Shown here: positions 47,373 through 56,188 of the stretch, piece after piece
How the letters are laid out: every line of letters starts with the position of its first letter
Position numbering within the stretch: position 1 is the first letter of the stretch
Origin: Hyphomonas sp.
Lineage (GTDB): Bacteria; Pseudomonadota; Alphaproteobacteria; Caulobacterales; Hyphomonadaceae
Direction: 5' to 3'
Assembly (NCBI GenBank): GCA_002700305.1
Contig: PACZ01000012.1
Location: forward strand, 33,097-97,096
DNA length: 64,000 nucleotides
The notes under the pieces: generated by a model
Database searches by the model: none
Told to the model about the DNA's origin: nothing
The model's input: only the letters and a program-made list of their open reading frames with translations
Made by a program: the position numbers and the translations under genes

Positions 47373-48120
47373 AACCGCCATCCACGACCAGAGATTCGCC
47401 GGTAATATAGCTCGCCTCATCACTTGCCAGGAACAGCATGGCCCTGGCGATCTCCTGGGGTTGCCCCACGCGTTTCATCGCGACGGTCTGAGAGAGCGTC
47501 TCGCGTAATTCTGCCTGATGCCCTGGGGCCAGTCCTTCTTCGGCGCGTTGCAGCATCGGCGTATCGATGAGTCCGGGATGTACCGTGTTCACACGAATCC
47601 CGAACTGCGCGAGATCATTGGCGGCCGCTCGTGCCAGCCCCATCGCAGCCATCTTGCTCGTCGTGTAGGGACTGGTATTTCCGAATGCGCGCAATCCATT
47701 TACGGATGATGTGATCACCACACTCCCGCCATGGTCTTTCATCGCTGCACCGAAAACCTGAAGCCCTTCGAACACGGCGCGGACATTGATGTGAAGGACT
47801 TTGTTGAAGTCGGCCGGGTCGATATCGAGGATATTCCCCATCGGCCCGTCGATTCCGGCATTCAGGAGCGCGATGTCCAGACCACCGAATTCCTGCGTTG
47901 CCTTTTTGGCAAGGCGTTCCAGCGTTGTCCGCTCCGTTACATCGCCGGTCTCGGGGATGAAGCTGGCACCCAGTTCATCAGTGAGACGCGCCAGGCCTTC
48001 ACCGTTCATGTCGAGGCCGAGCACACGGGCACCCGCGCCGGTGAAAAGGCGAGTCGCAGCGGCGCCGATGCCGCTGGCTGCGCCAGTGATGATTGCGGTC
48101 TTTCCGGTCAGGTCTGTCAT
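47350..48120 (-). CDS. short-chain dehydrogenase/reductase
   Basis: A 256-residue classical SDR. The nucleotide loop is TGAASGIG (12-19), the NAG motif is at 87-89, and the catalytic residues are S138 or S139, Y152 and K156 (SPYTTSKMA). D37 at the end of the second strand suggests NAD rather than NADP. It is the last gene of the minus-strand operon acyl-CoA synthetase, TonB receptor, cupin, SDR, but a strong hairpin separates it from the cupin gene. Substrate unknown; an alcohol or hydroxyketone is plausible. Confidence 0.92.
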   Translation of the reverse strand: MTDLTGKTAIITGAASGIGAAATRLFTGAGARVLGLDMNGEGLARLTDELGASFIPETGDVTERTTLERLAKKATQEFGGLDIALLNAGIDGPMGNILDIDPADFNKVLHINVRAVFEGLQVFGAAMKDHGGSVVITSSVNGLRAFGNTSPYTTSKMAAMGLARAAANDLAQFGIRVNTVHPGLIDTPMLQRAEEGLAPGHQAELRETLSQTVAMKRVGQPQEIARAMLFLASDEASYITGESLVVDGGFTRLLNM

Positions 48121-48144
48121 TCAGGTGCTCCGATATTGGAAAAG

Positions 48145-48179
48145 CGGGATACCGGCCTTTCAGAGGGACCGGTATCCCG
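48145..48179 (-). terminator. hairpin terminator between cupin and SDR genes
   Basis: Perfect 11-bp stem CGGGATACCGG / CCGGTATCCCG with a 13-base loop, followed on the minus strand by CTTTTCC. It sits 30 bp after the cupin stop and 25 bp before the SDR start. It probably ends most transcripts after the cupin gene, or acts as a processing or attenuation point inside the operon. Confidence 0.7.
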
Positions 48180-48208
48180 TAAAGTTCTGGGAGGAAACGA
48201 ACGCGGGA

Positions 48209-48637
48209 TCAGGCGTCGACTGTAAAGGAAACAGGCTCCATGTTGCCTTCCGCGACATCGCTCAGGAGCCGGGCATCCAGGATCTGGGCAATGTTGCCAT
48301 TCTCATCAGTGAAGGCGATCGGACCGTAGCCGATGAAGAGCAGTTCCGTCTCGACATCGACATTGGTGTCGGCATGAACGGCCCCCAGGGGTTCATAGCC
48401 CCAGTCGCCGGCTTTCGCGATACTGTCCTTGTACTTCAGCTCGCCCTTCAGCATCAGGAATTCACCGGCGCCGAGATGATAGTGACCAGCAAACATTCCC
48501 CCCGCATCAAGCTTCAGGATGATGGAAAATTGTCCGGTCTCCGGGCTGACGCGCAAGAGGCGGTAATGGGCCCCGTTTCCCAGGCTGTGCCAGGGCAGGT
48601 CCTTAGGGCTGTGGAGTAGTTCTTCTTCTTCGCGCAT
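48209..48637 (-). CDS. cupin-domain protein (2,4'-dihydroxyacetophenone dioxygenase/acetylacetone-cleaving-like)
   Basis: A 142-residue single cupin. The metal site would be H52 and H54 in AGHYHLGAGEF and H88 in GAVHADT, with E59 nearby; three histidines without a required glutamate is the pattern of the Dke1-type diketone-cleaving dioxygenases. There is no signal peptide. It lies 24 bp after a TonB receptor gene in the same operon. A role in oxidative C-C cleavage of a diketone or hydroxyketone is suggested by family resemblance but is not certain; some cupins of this type have no known activity. Confidence 0.75.
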   Translation of the reverse strand: MREEEELLHSPKDLPWHSLGNGAHYRLLRVSPETGQFSIILKLDAGGMFAGHYHLGAGEFLMLKGELKYKDSIAKAGDWGYEPLGAVHADTNVDVETELLFIGYGPIAFTDENGNIAQILDARLLSDVAEGNMEPVSFTVDA

Positions 48638-48660
48638 GACAGGGTCTCCTGGTTTGGTCG

Positions 48661-50877
48661 TTAGAATTCGATGCGGGCTTCAATGCCCCAGCTCTCGCGA
48701 GGGCCGTAGTAAGTCGGGATAAATCCGAAGGTCGCCGTCAGGTCGGCTGCATCGACGACGTATTGCTCGTCGCCGATATTCTTGGCCCAGAGCGCAACTT
48801 CCCATCCGCCGTCCTGTGGCGCGAAGGAAAGGCGCGCATTGACCAGTTCATGTGAACCGCCTGAGCTGATGGCTTCGAGTTCGTTCGAGTCGAAATAACG
48901 CTGATCCACGAAAACGTACTCAAGGCGCGGGGTCATGACCCAACGGTTTGCAATCGTGAAGTCCTGCTGGCCAGCGAAATTGATGTTCCATTCCGGTGCG
49001 CCCGGCAGGCGGTTCCCGCTGAGATCGCCGGCGATCAACGAAATGTAGTTCTGGTAGTTTGCGTCCAGATACCCGATGCCGAGCGAGAGGTTCATGCCAT
49101 CGACCGGCACGGCCGTGAACTCGCCTTCGAAGCCGGAAACCTCGGCATCTGCAGCATTTTCAAGTGCAATAACAATCGGATTGGCCGTGCTGGACCCTTG
49201 CGTGAAGGTAAACACCTGCAAGTCGGTATAGTCGTATTTGAACACCGCCATGTTCGCGCGCAGGCGATCATCCAGTATCGTTGTCTTCAGGCCGAGTTCA
49301 TAGGAGGTCAGATATTCAGGGTCGACCTTTGTAAGCTCGTTCGGGTCGAAGAATGCCCCCAGATTGTAGCCGCCCGAGCGGAAGCCACGCGATACGCTCG
49401 CATAGACCATGCTGTCGGCGCCGAATTCATATTTGGCCAGGACGCGGCCGGACCAGGCATCCCATTCGTCGGACCGGCTTGTTTCGGGAATGATCGGGAC
49501 CGTCAGGCCGGCCGGCTGTGTCCCGAAAGCACCATATGTCAGCAGGCTGTCGAGTGTCGCGTCCTTTTCTTCTGACGTGTACCGGAGACCACCCGTGAGA
49601 GACAAGGCGTCGGTAAGCTGATAGGTCGCCTCGCCAAAGACCGCGTAGGTCTTGGTGTCGCGCTGGGACTCGGCGTCCAGAGGCAGTGTGGCGCTCGGCA
49701 CGTCGCCGAACAGAGGACCCGAAGTCCGGTAGTGGAAGTCTTCTTTGAGATAATACAGACCTGAGATCCAGGTCAGGTCGCCGCCGCCATCATAGGACAG
49801 ATTGAACTCTTGGCTGATCTGGTCGCCGTCCTGCTGGAAACGCAGCTCATCCAGGCTCAGCGGGCTCTGGTCGATGTCACCGAGATAGTCGGTTTCGACA
49901 TCCTCATAGCCGGTCACCGATTTCAGTGTGTAATCGCCAAAATCCCAGGTGATGGCGAGATTTGTGCCCCATGTGTCCGCGTGGTGACGGTTATCCGTCC
50001 GGTTGACATTGATGAATTTGGCATCGTCCGGCGCCGGATCGACATAGCCGAGAACATTGCCGCCATTGATGGTGCCGACCGGTTTGCCTTGCTGATAGTC
50101 TGAGCGGTCTTTCCCATAGTGGATATTCCACAGGACTTCGACATCATCGTTGGGCGTGTAGCGCGTAATCGCGCGCAGTGAGGCAAGGTCGGTCGCATTC
50201 GCCCGTTCACCATTGTACAGATTTCGCCGGTCGCCATCGTCCGATACCATCCTGCCGGCGAAACGTGTGCCGAGCTTGCCATCGATCGCGATCACGGTGC
50301 CTGCCGCTTCAAGTTCGGTACGATTGTAACTGCCAATCCCCATGCGGACGTAACCCTCCTGGGTGTCGCCTGGCTTGCGGGAGTAGAAATTGATCGCACC
50401 GCCGGTCGTGTTGCGCCCGAACAGGGTGCCCTGAGGCCCGCGCAGCACTTCCACGCGCTCCAGGTCGAACATCTGCATCATCTGTCCACCGGTCAGCCCC
50501 TGGAGGACATCGTCGGAATAGATGCTTACGGGGGACACAGTCGTCGCATTGAAATCGTTGTTACCGACGCCCCGGATGAAGATGTTCGGGTTTCCGCCAA
50601 ATGTCTTGATTTCCAGATTGGGAACTTGGTCGTCGATCGCGAGAGAATCCGTGAAACCAAAATCGGCAATTGCCTCGGCATCGAAAGCCGAAACGGACAG
50701 CGGTACATCCTGAATATTTTCAGACGTCTTGCGCGCTGTGACGCTGACGGATGGGAGGCGGCGAGCGGTCGTCTCATCTTTGGCTTGATCGGATGCGTCC
50801 TGCGCGATGGCGGCCGAGTACGGCGCGGCAATGACCAGAGCGGCAATCGCGGCAGATGCAGTCAGTATCTTTTTCAC
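48661..50877 (-). CDS. TonB-dependent outer-membrane receptor
   Basis: The start is GTG 50877, with GGGAGGA 4 bases upstream; it opens a signal peptide (KKILTASAAIAALVIAAPYSAAIA) and gives 738 residues. The plug has LPSVSVTARKTSENIQDVPL and FDLERVEVLRGPQGTLFGRN, then TTGGAINFYSRKPG. The barrel ends in an aromatic residue (GIEARIEF). It is in an operon with the acyl-CoA synthetase 17 bp upstream and the cupin gene downstream. The form with weak or no TonB box is usual for receptors in sphingomonad and caulobacter catabolic clusters. Confidence 0.94.
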   Translation of the reverse strand: MKKILTASAAIAALVIAAPYSAAIAQDASDQAKDETTARRLPSVSVTARKTSENIQDVPLSVSAFDAEAIADFGFTDSLAIDDQVPNLEIKTFGGNPNIFIRGVGNNDFNATTVSPVSIYSDDVLQGLTGGQMMQMFDLERVEVLRGPQGTLFGRNTTGGAINFYSRKPGDTQEGYVRMGIGSYNRTELEAAGTVIAIDGKLGTRFAGRMVSDDGDRRNLYNGERANATDLASLRAITRYTPNDDVEVLWNIHYGKDRSDYQQGKPVGTINGGNVLGYVDPAPDDAKFINVNRTDNRHHADTWGTNLAITWDFGDYTLKSVTGYEDVETDYLGDIDQSPLSLDELRFQQDGDQISQEFNLSYDGGGDLTWISGLYYLKEDFHYRTSGPLFGDVPSATLPLDAESQRDTKTYAVFGEATYQLTDALSLTGGLRYTSEEKDATLDSLLTYGAFGTQPAGLTVPIIPETSRSDEWDAWSGRVLAKYEFGADSMVYASVSRGFRSGGYNLGAFFDPNELTKVDPEYLTSYELGLKTTILDDRLRANMAVFKYDYTDLQVFTFTQGSSTANPIVIALENAADAEVSGFEGEFTAVPVDGMNLSLGIGYLDANYQNYISLIAGDLSGNRLPGAPEWNINFAGQQDFTIANRWVMTPRLEYVFVDQRYFDSNELEAISSGGSHELVNARLSFAPQDGGWEVALWAKNIGDEQYVVDAADLTATFGFIPTYYGPRESWGIEARIEF

Positions 50878-50894
50878 GGAATCCTCCCAGACTC

Positions 50895-52580
50895 TCAGTT
50901 TTGTTTTTGAGTGTTTTGATAGAAATTTGCGTAGGCGGCGCGGAGATTCTTCTTGTCGACCTTTCCAGTCGCCGTGAGCGGCAAGCCATCCACCGCGACA
51001 GCGGCTTCCGGCACCCACCAACGCGGCAGTTGCGATTTCAGGAATTCCAGAACCTCGTCTTCGGAGACGGGGGTGCCGGGCCGGATTGTATAAACGAGCA
51101 ACGGACGTTCATCCCATTTCGGGTGCGCAAGACTGATCGCTGCGGCCATATCCACGTTGGGGTGTTCAATCGCAGTATTTTCCAGTGTGATCGAACTGAT
51201 CCATTCTCCGCCAGATTTGATGATGTCCTTCGTGCGATCCGTGATCTGCATGTAGCCAAGCGGATCGATTGTCGCGACATCCCCGGTGTCGAACCAGCCA
51301 TCCTCAGTGGTCACCGGTTTCTCATGTCCGAAATACTGGTTCACGACCCAGGGCCCGCGGATCATCAGCCGGCCGCTGGCCTGTCCATCCTGCGGCAGTT
51401 CGTTGTCAGCCTCGTCCAGCAGTTTCAGGTCTACGCCGAAAGGGATGCGCCCCTGCTTTTGTGAAAGAAGACTTGCGCGGTCTTCATCTGGCAATGCGGC
51501 TGCCGTACTGGTCAGAGTCGAGATTACCCCCATGGGGCTCGTTTCCGTCATGCCCCAGACCTGAACGACTTCCACGTCAAGCGCTTCTGCAAAAGCGCGT
51601 TTCAGGTCAGGCGGTACGGCGGAGCCTCCCATGAAGATCCGCTTCAGCTTCGGCAGGCGCCGCCCCTGATCCGCAGCGGCATCAAGTACGGTTTTCCAGA
51701 TCGTCGGCACGCCCCAGGCAAGCGTGACACCTTCGGCCTCGCAGAGATCGAGCAGAGAGGCGCCATCCAGCCTCGCCCCAGGCAGGACGAGCCGGGCACC
51801 ATTCATTGGCGCTGTCATGGGCAGGGCCCAGGCTGTGGCGTGATACATGGACGCGCAAGGCAGGATGACGTCGGTTGGCGCGATGTTGAAGTTTCCGGGA
51901 GCGCTGGCTGCCAGCGCGTGGATCAGGCAGGAGCGGTGGGAATAGAGCACGCCCTTGGGATCGCCGGTTGTGCCTGACGTGTAGCAGAGAAATGCGCCGT
52001 CGCGCTCTGACAGGCCGGCCGGTCCATCGCTGGGTGTCCCGTCAGCAAAGAAGCTTTCATAGTCCGACAGTGTTGGCGAGCTCTGTGCCGGCGTCTTTTC
52101 TGGCTCTCCCAGAACGATGCAAGCACGCATCTGCGGACGGTCCGCAGCGATTGCTTCGGCCTGAGCGGCGAAGGCAGGATCAAAGAACAGAAGGTCTGTC
52201 TCAGCCTGCCTGACGGAGAACAGGATCTGTTCCGTTGTAAATCTTGGATTGATCGTGTGGAGAATGTGCCCGGCGGCTGTTACGCCGTAATAGAGTTCCA
52301 GATGCCGCCGTGTATTCAGCGCGAGAGAGGCGATCCGGCTTTGTGGCGGCAGATCCAGCGCTTCCAGCGCCCCGGTCAGTTTTTGAACACGCGCCTGTGT
52401 CTCTGCATAGGATTGATAACGGGCAGTGCCATCCTCATCCAGTGAGAACAGGTTGAGGCCGCCGTGCCGACGGGCCGCGTATCGGAGAATTTCCGGCACA
52501 CGCAGTTCTACATCCTGCATCAGATAGTCGGCCAAGGCGCTGTTTCCCCGATTTTTTTTCTTATCATCCTCATTTGCCAC
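50895..52580 (-). CDS. acyl-CoA synthetase (AMP-binding)
   Basis: A 561-residue ligase similar in type to the one at 36903. AMP loop LCYTSGTTGDPKGVLYSHR (about 196-214), QVWGMTETSPMGV (A5), GWFDTGDVATIDPLGYMQI (A7-A8) and the C-terminal lysine in LTATGKVDKKNLRAA. The Met at 52580 is taken as start; the region before it is divergent from the AraC gene. It heads the minus-strand operon and would activate the acid imported or produced through the downstream receptor and dioxygenase. Confidence 0.93.
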   Translation of the reverse strand: MANEDDKKKNRGNSALADYLMQDVELRVPEILRYAARRHGGLNLFSLDEDGTARYQSYAETQARVQKLTGALEALDLPPQSRIASLALNTRRHLELYYGVTAAGHILHTINPRFTTEQILFSVRQAETDLLFFDPAFAAQAEAIAADRPQMRACIVLGEPEKTPAQSSPTLSDYESFFADGTPSDGPAGLSERDGAFLCYTSGTTGDPKGVLYSHRSCLIHALAASAPGNFNIAPTDVILPCASMYHATAWALPMTAPMNGARLVLPGARLDGASLLDLCEAEGVTLAWGVPTIWKTVLDAAADQGRRLPKLKRIFMGGSAVPPDLKRAFAEALDVEVVQVWGMTETSPMGVISTLTSTAAALPDEDRASLLSQKQGRIPFGVDLKLLDEADNELPQDGQASGRLMIRGPWVVNQYFGHEKPVTTEDGWFDTGDVATIDPLGYMQITDRTKDIIKSGGEWISSITLENTAIEHPNVDMAAAISLAHPKWDERPLLVYTIRPGTPVSEDEVLEFLKSQLPRWWVPEAAVAVDGLPLTATGKVDKKNLRAAYANFYQNTQKQN

Positions 52581-52715
52581 GGGAATTTCGCGGACTGCTT
52601 GCCTGAGGGGGCCGTTTGTCTTTCCATCAGGCGCACAGAGTGGCGAGGTGTTTTGCGTCCAGACGAATTGGCATTACTGTGAATCTAATAAGAAAAGGGA
52701 TATCGGGAGGAACTC

Positions 52716-53696
52716 ATGGCAGAGCTGCAAGACAGCGTCTCTCCGCAGGCGCGCCGTATTCTATTGGAAAATGCGAGCTTCAGCGATTTCTGTGAACGCC
52801 TGTGCGCGGTTCACTCGAACTGGGAACTGAAACGTCCGGATGTGCCAGGATGCGATGCCGAATTCCGGCATGCACGCATGGGCGACACGGATTTTACCGA
52901 TGTCCAGGTCGGGTTCGGCTTGTCCGGACAGCGCACAAACAGCCAGATCCAGCGCGCCAATGACGTGTTTTTTGGCGTCATCCTCATGCTGGCCGGGGGG
53001 CAGCGGTTAATTCAGGATGGCCAGGAGATCGACCTTCAGCCTGGAGACATTTCGGTCTGGGATGCTTCGCGCCCGGCGCAGTTCAGTTCTACGGGCAGTG
53101 TGCGGCAGATCTCGGTCCTTGTTCCTCATAAAAAGCTGAAGCTCTATTCTTCCAATATCGAAGATGTCTGCGCCCAGCGTATCAACGGCCGATCCGGACT
53201 CGGACTTCTTCTCGCCTCGCATCTTCAGGCACTCAGCGTGGTCCTCTCCACGTCCGACGACATTGACCATGCCAGTACCGAAGCTGCCACACTGGATCTT
53301 GTAAGCGCAGCCATCCGCCCGGACAAGGCGGGGGATTACAAGTCGTCAATTCACAAGACGATGCTTCGCCGTGTTCAGGATTACATCATCAACAATCTTC
53401 GCGATCCAAATCTTTCGCCTGCGACGATCGCTAGTGTTTTCCGGATCAGTCCCAGGTATCTGCACAAGCTGTTCGAAGCGTCAGACTACACTTTGTCTGA
53501 GTGGGTTTTGCAGCGACGCTTGCTCGCTTGCCAGTCATCTTTGAAAGATCCCGCGCTCAATCACATGACGATCACTGAGATTGCCTTCAACTGGGGTTTC
53601 AACAGCGCGCCATATTTTTCCCGTGTGTACAGACAAAATTTCGGTACGACACCGAGCGGCACAAGGGCGGCCCAGAACGAATTCGGTGGGAAATAA
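52716..53696 (+). CDS. AraC-family transcriptional regulator
   Basis: A 326-residue activator-type regulator. Residues 1-200 form an AraC-binding-like N-terminal domain with a cupin-type stretch (GGQRLIQDGQEIDLQPGDIS). The C-terminal pair of helix-turn-helix motifs is at about 220-320: YIINNLRDPNLSPATIASVF, ISPRYLHKLFEASDYTLSEW and TITEIAFNWGFNSAPYFSRV. GGGAGGA precedes the ATG. Divergent from the acyl-CoA synthetase operon and upstream-facing to the third TonB receptor, it is the best candidate regulator for the former. Confidence 0.93.
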   Translation: MAELQDSVSPQARRILLENASFSDFCERLCAVHSNWELKRPDVPGCDAEFRHARMGDTDFTDVQVGFGLSGQRTNSQIQRANDVFFGVILMLAGGQRLIQDGQEIDLQPGDISVWDASRPAQFSSTGSVRQISVLVPHKKLKLYSSNIEDVCAQRINGRSGLGLLLASHLQALSVVLSTSDDIDHASTEAATLDLVSAAIRPDKAGDYKSSIHKTMLRRVQDYIINNLRDPNLSPATIASVFRISPRYLHKLFEASDYTLSEWVLQRRLLACQSSLKDPALNHMTITEIAFNWGFNSAPYFSRVYRQNFGTTPSGTRAAQNEFGGK

Positions 53697-53732
53697 GTTC
53701 AGGGGGCTGGCAGTTTCCATTGAGAAAATGGA

Positions 53733-53768
53733 AAGGGGACCGCGCCGCTCTCGCTGCGCAGTCCCCTT
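53733..53768. terminator. hairpin between convergent AraC and TonB receptor genes
   Basis: AAGGGGAC and GTCCCCTT form an 8-bp stem with a 20-base GC-rich loop that can pair further. It lies 37 bp after the AraC stop and 43 bp after the receptor end (reverse strand). No clear T-run is seen on either side, so termination strength is uncertain. Confidence 0.45.
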
Positions 53769-53810
53769 CATGCTCGCTTATGTTACCTCACCGTTTGGTG
53801 TGTGACGTGG

Positions 53811-56141
53811 CTATCTCTCATTGCCAAAGCGATAAGTCAGGCTCACGCCATATGTGCGCGGGTCACCATACACCAGTTCGTCGAAACCGAAGTCGGCGAC
53901 ATCGAACGCATCGACGACATATTCTTCATCCGACAGGTTCTTGACGAACGCTGCAAGCTCCCAACGCGCGTCATCCGGTTGCAGGGCCAGACGGGCATTG
54001 GCGATCCAATAGGCGTCTTGTCCGATACGAGCGGTGTTCTGCGTATCGAAATACTGATCGCCCGTATAAGACGCATCCGCGCTGGCAACGAGGCCGAGGT
54101 CTCCCCAGATTGGTCCGGTCTCGTAGCGTCCACGGGCCACAAGGCTCCATTCCGGGGCGGCAACCATCGTATTGCCGGAGAAGTCCTGCCCGATCGGGGT
54201 GACGAAGTCTGTATACTCGGCATCCAGATAGGTTGCTGCGAGGTCCAGCTGAAGGCCGGTGAGCGGAACGCTGGTCACGTCAAATTCGAAGCCTTTGATT
54301 TCGGCTTCCTTGGCATTGAACAAGGTTTGCGTCGGCACGGCACCCGGCGCGAGACCGAAGACCTGGAGATCGGAATAGTCATAGAAGAAGGCCGCTGCGT
54401 TGGCGCGCAGGGTTCTGTCGAACCATTCGGACTTGATGCCTGCCTCGTACGCCATCAGTTTTTCGGGTTTGACGACAGAGGCTTCGATCGGATCCGATGT
54501 GGCGCCTGTATTGAATCCGCCGCTCTTGAACCCGCGGGAAACGGATCCGTACAGCATCACTGCATCGGTGGCGTCATAGGAAAGGGCCGCGCGGAAAGTC
54601 GGCTCCTCGAAGTTGATCTTGTCGGTTCCGAAAGCTGTTGCGTCCAGCAGTGTCGCATAGACCGGGTTCTCGCCATCCAGAGGCACTGCGTTCACAGGGC
54701 CGGCATACGCAACGTGATCCAGCGTACGTTCTTCCCAGGTGAAGCGGGCGCCCAGCGTTGCCGTCAGGCGATCGGTCAGCTCATAGTCCGACTGGGCAAA
54801 CACGGCGACTGTATCTGTCTTCTGTGTGTAGAAGCGATCCGTCCGGAGAATGAAATTCACGGCATCGAAGTAGGGATCAGCCGGTGTCGGATTGGCGTCA
54901 GCGAGGAGTTCGAAGGAATCCTGTCCGTTCAGTTCGTCCTGCAGGTAGAATGCGCCAAGGATCAGGCTCATCGGCCCGTCCCATTCGGAGGCCAGGCGGA
55001 ATTCCTGGCTGAACTGTTCTGACCCGTCTTTGATATATTCTTCGACCAGGCGGTTCGGCGATGCATCGACTTCCAGGATCGCTTCACGGTCGGTGTCGAG
55101 GTAGCCCGTGACAGAAGTGAGCGCCCAGTTGCCGAGGTCCCACTCCACTTGAAGGTTTGCCGTAAACGCTTCGACGTCTTCGGGCGTGTGCTTCAGGTTT
55201 TCCGCGCCGGAATAGGGGGCCGCATCGTCGGTATAGCCGAAGGCATCGGCGCAGATCGCCGCGCCACGGCCACCGCATACGCCGTCATAGTCGGTCAGGC
55301 CATATTCGCCAGTCGCGAAGTTGATGAGACCCTGGCTTTCATAGGAGCGCGATGTGGCACTGCTTTTGCCGTACTCCAGTTTCCCGAGAATGCTGAGATT
55401 GGAGGTCGGCTCCAGCAGCATTTGAAGGCGGCCGGCCTGAAAGTTGACGTCGTTCTTTTTTGTGCTGGTGCCATCAGGGAACGAAATATCTCGCGTTCCG
55501 TCACGCGTATTGGAAACGCCGGAGATGCGGAACGCCAGCTTGTCGCTCACAGGGAGGTTTACGGCGCCTTCGAAATCCAGCTGATTGAACCGGCCGACCG
55601 TTGCGTTGACGTAGCCGCCCTGTTCGAAAGCCGGCCTTTTCGTGTGAACGCTCAGCACGCCGCCCGTCGTGTTGCGGCCATAGAGCGTTCCCTGCGGACC
55701 TTTGAGAACTTCGATACGGTTCAGATCGAACAGTTGAAAAAGCTGCCCCGTGGTCGAATTGTAGAACATGTCGTCAATCATGACGCCAATCGCGCCGCTG
55801 TTGGCGGGATTGAAGTCATTGATGCCGACACCGCGGATGAAGATCGTGGGATTGGAGGCGGAGAAAGAAGATTTGATCTGCAGGCCGGGAACCTGCTGGG
55901 CGAGGTCTTCGCTGGTGCGGTAATCCCCTTCGGTCAGCATGCGTGCATCTACGGATGTGACGGTGACCGGCACATCCTGCTGGGATGCCTCCCGCCGCTC
56001 TGCCGTGACTTCGACAGTCTGTAGAACGCGGCTCCTTGTGTCTGCCTGCTCCGTTTCCTGTGCAACGGCAGGCGCTGCTGCCGACAAGGCAATCGTCGAT
56101 GCAAGCCCCATCACGAAGGGCAGCCGGTCAAATTTTTTCAT
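53811..56141 (-). CDS. TonB-dependent outer-membrane receptor
   Basis: The ATG at 56141, with GGGAGAG upstream, starts a signal peptide (KKFDRLPFVMGLASTIALSAAAPAVAQ) and gives 776 residues. Plug markers: VLQTVEVTAERREASQQDVP, FDLNRIEVLKGPQGTLYGRN and TTGGVLSVHTKRPA. The end is YGVSLTYRFGNER, slightly past the usual terminal aromatic residue. It lies 47 bp after the aldehyde dehydrogenase gene, both on the minus strand, so import and oxidation are probably co-expressed. Confidence 0.94.
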   Translation of the reverse strand: MKKFDRLPFVMGLASTIALSAAAPAVAQETEQADTRSRVLQTVEVTAERREASQQDVPVTVTSVDARMLTEGDYRTSEDLAQQVPGLQIKSSFSASNPTIFIRGVGINDFNPANSGAIGVMIDDMFYNSTTGQLFQLFDLNRIEVLKGPQGTLYGRNTTGGVLSVHTKRPAFEQGGYVNATVGRFNQLDFEGAVNLPVSDKLAFRISGVSNTRDGTRDISFPDGTSTKKNDVNFQAGRLQMLLEPTSNLSILGKLEYGKSSATSRSYESQGLINFATGEYGLTDYDGVCGGRGAAICADAFGYTDDAAPYSGAENLKHTPEDVEAFTANLQVEWDLGNWALTSVTGYLDTDREAILEVDASPNRLVEEYIKDGSEQFSQEFRLASEWDGPMSLILGAFYLQDELNGQDSFELLADANPTPADPYFDAVNFILRTDRFYTQKTDTVAVFAQSDYELTDRLTATLGARFTWEERTLDHVAYAGPVNAVPLDGENPVYATLLDATAFGTDKINFEEPTFRAALSYDATDAVMLYGSVSRGFKSGGFNTGATSDPIEASVVKPEKLMAYEAGIKSEWFDRTLRANAAAFFYDYSDLQVFGLAPGAVPTQTLFNAKEAEIKGFEFDVTSVPLTGLQLDLAATYLDAEYTDFVTPIGQDFSGNTMVAAPEWSLVARGRYETGPIWGDLGLVASADASYTGDQYFDTQNTARIGQDAYWIANARLALQPDDARWELAAFVKNLSDEEYVVDAFDVADFGFDELVYGDPRTYGVSLTYRFGNER

Positions 56142-56188
56142 TCTTCTCTCCCTTATCCGCCTCACGACCACATCGGCGATTGACGGTA

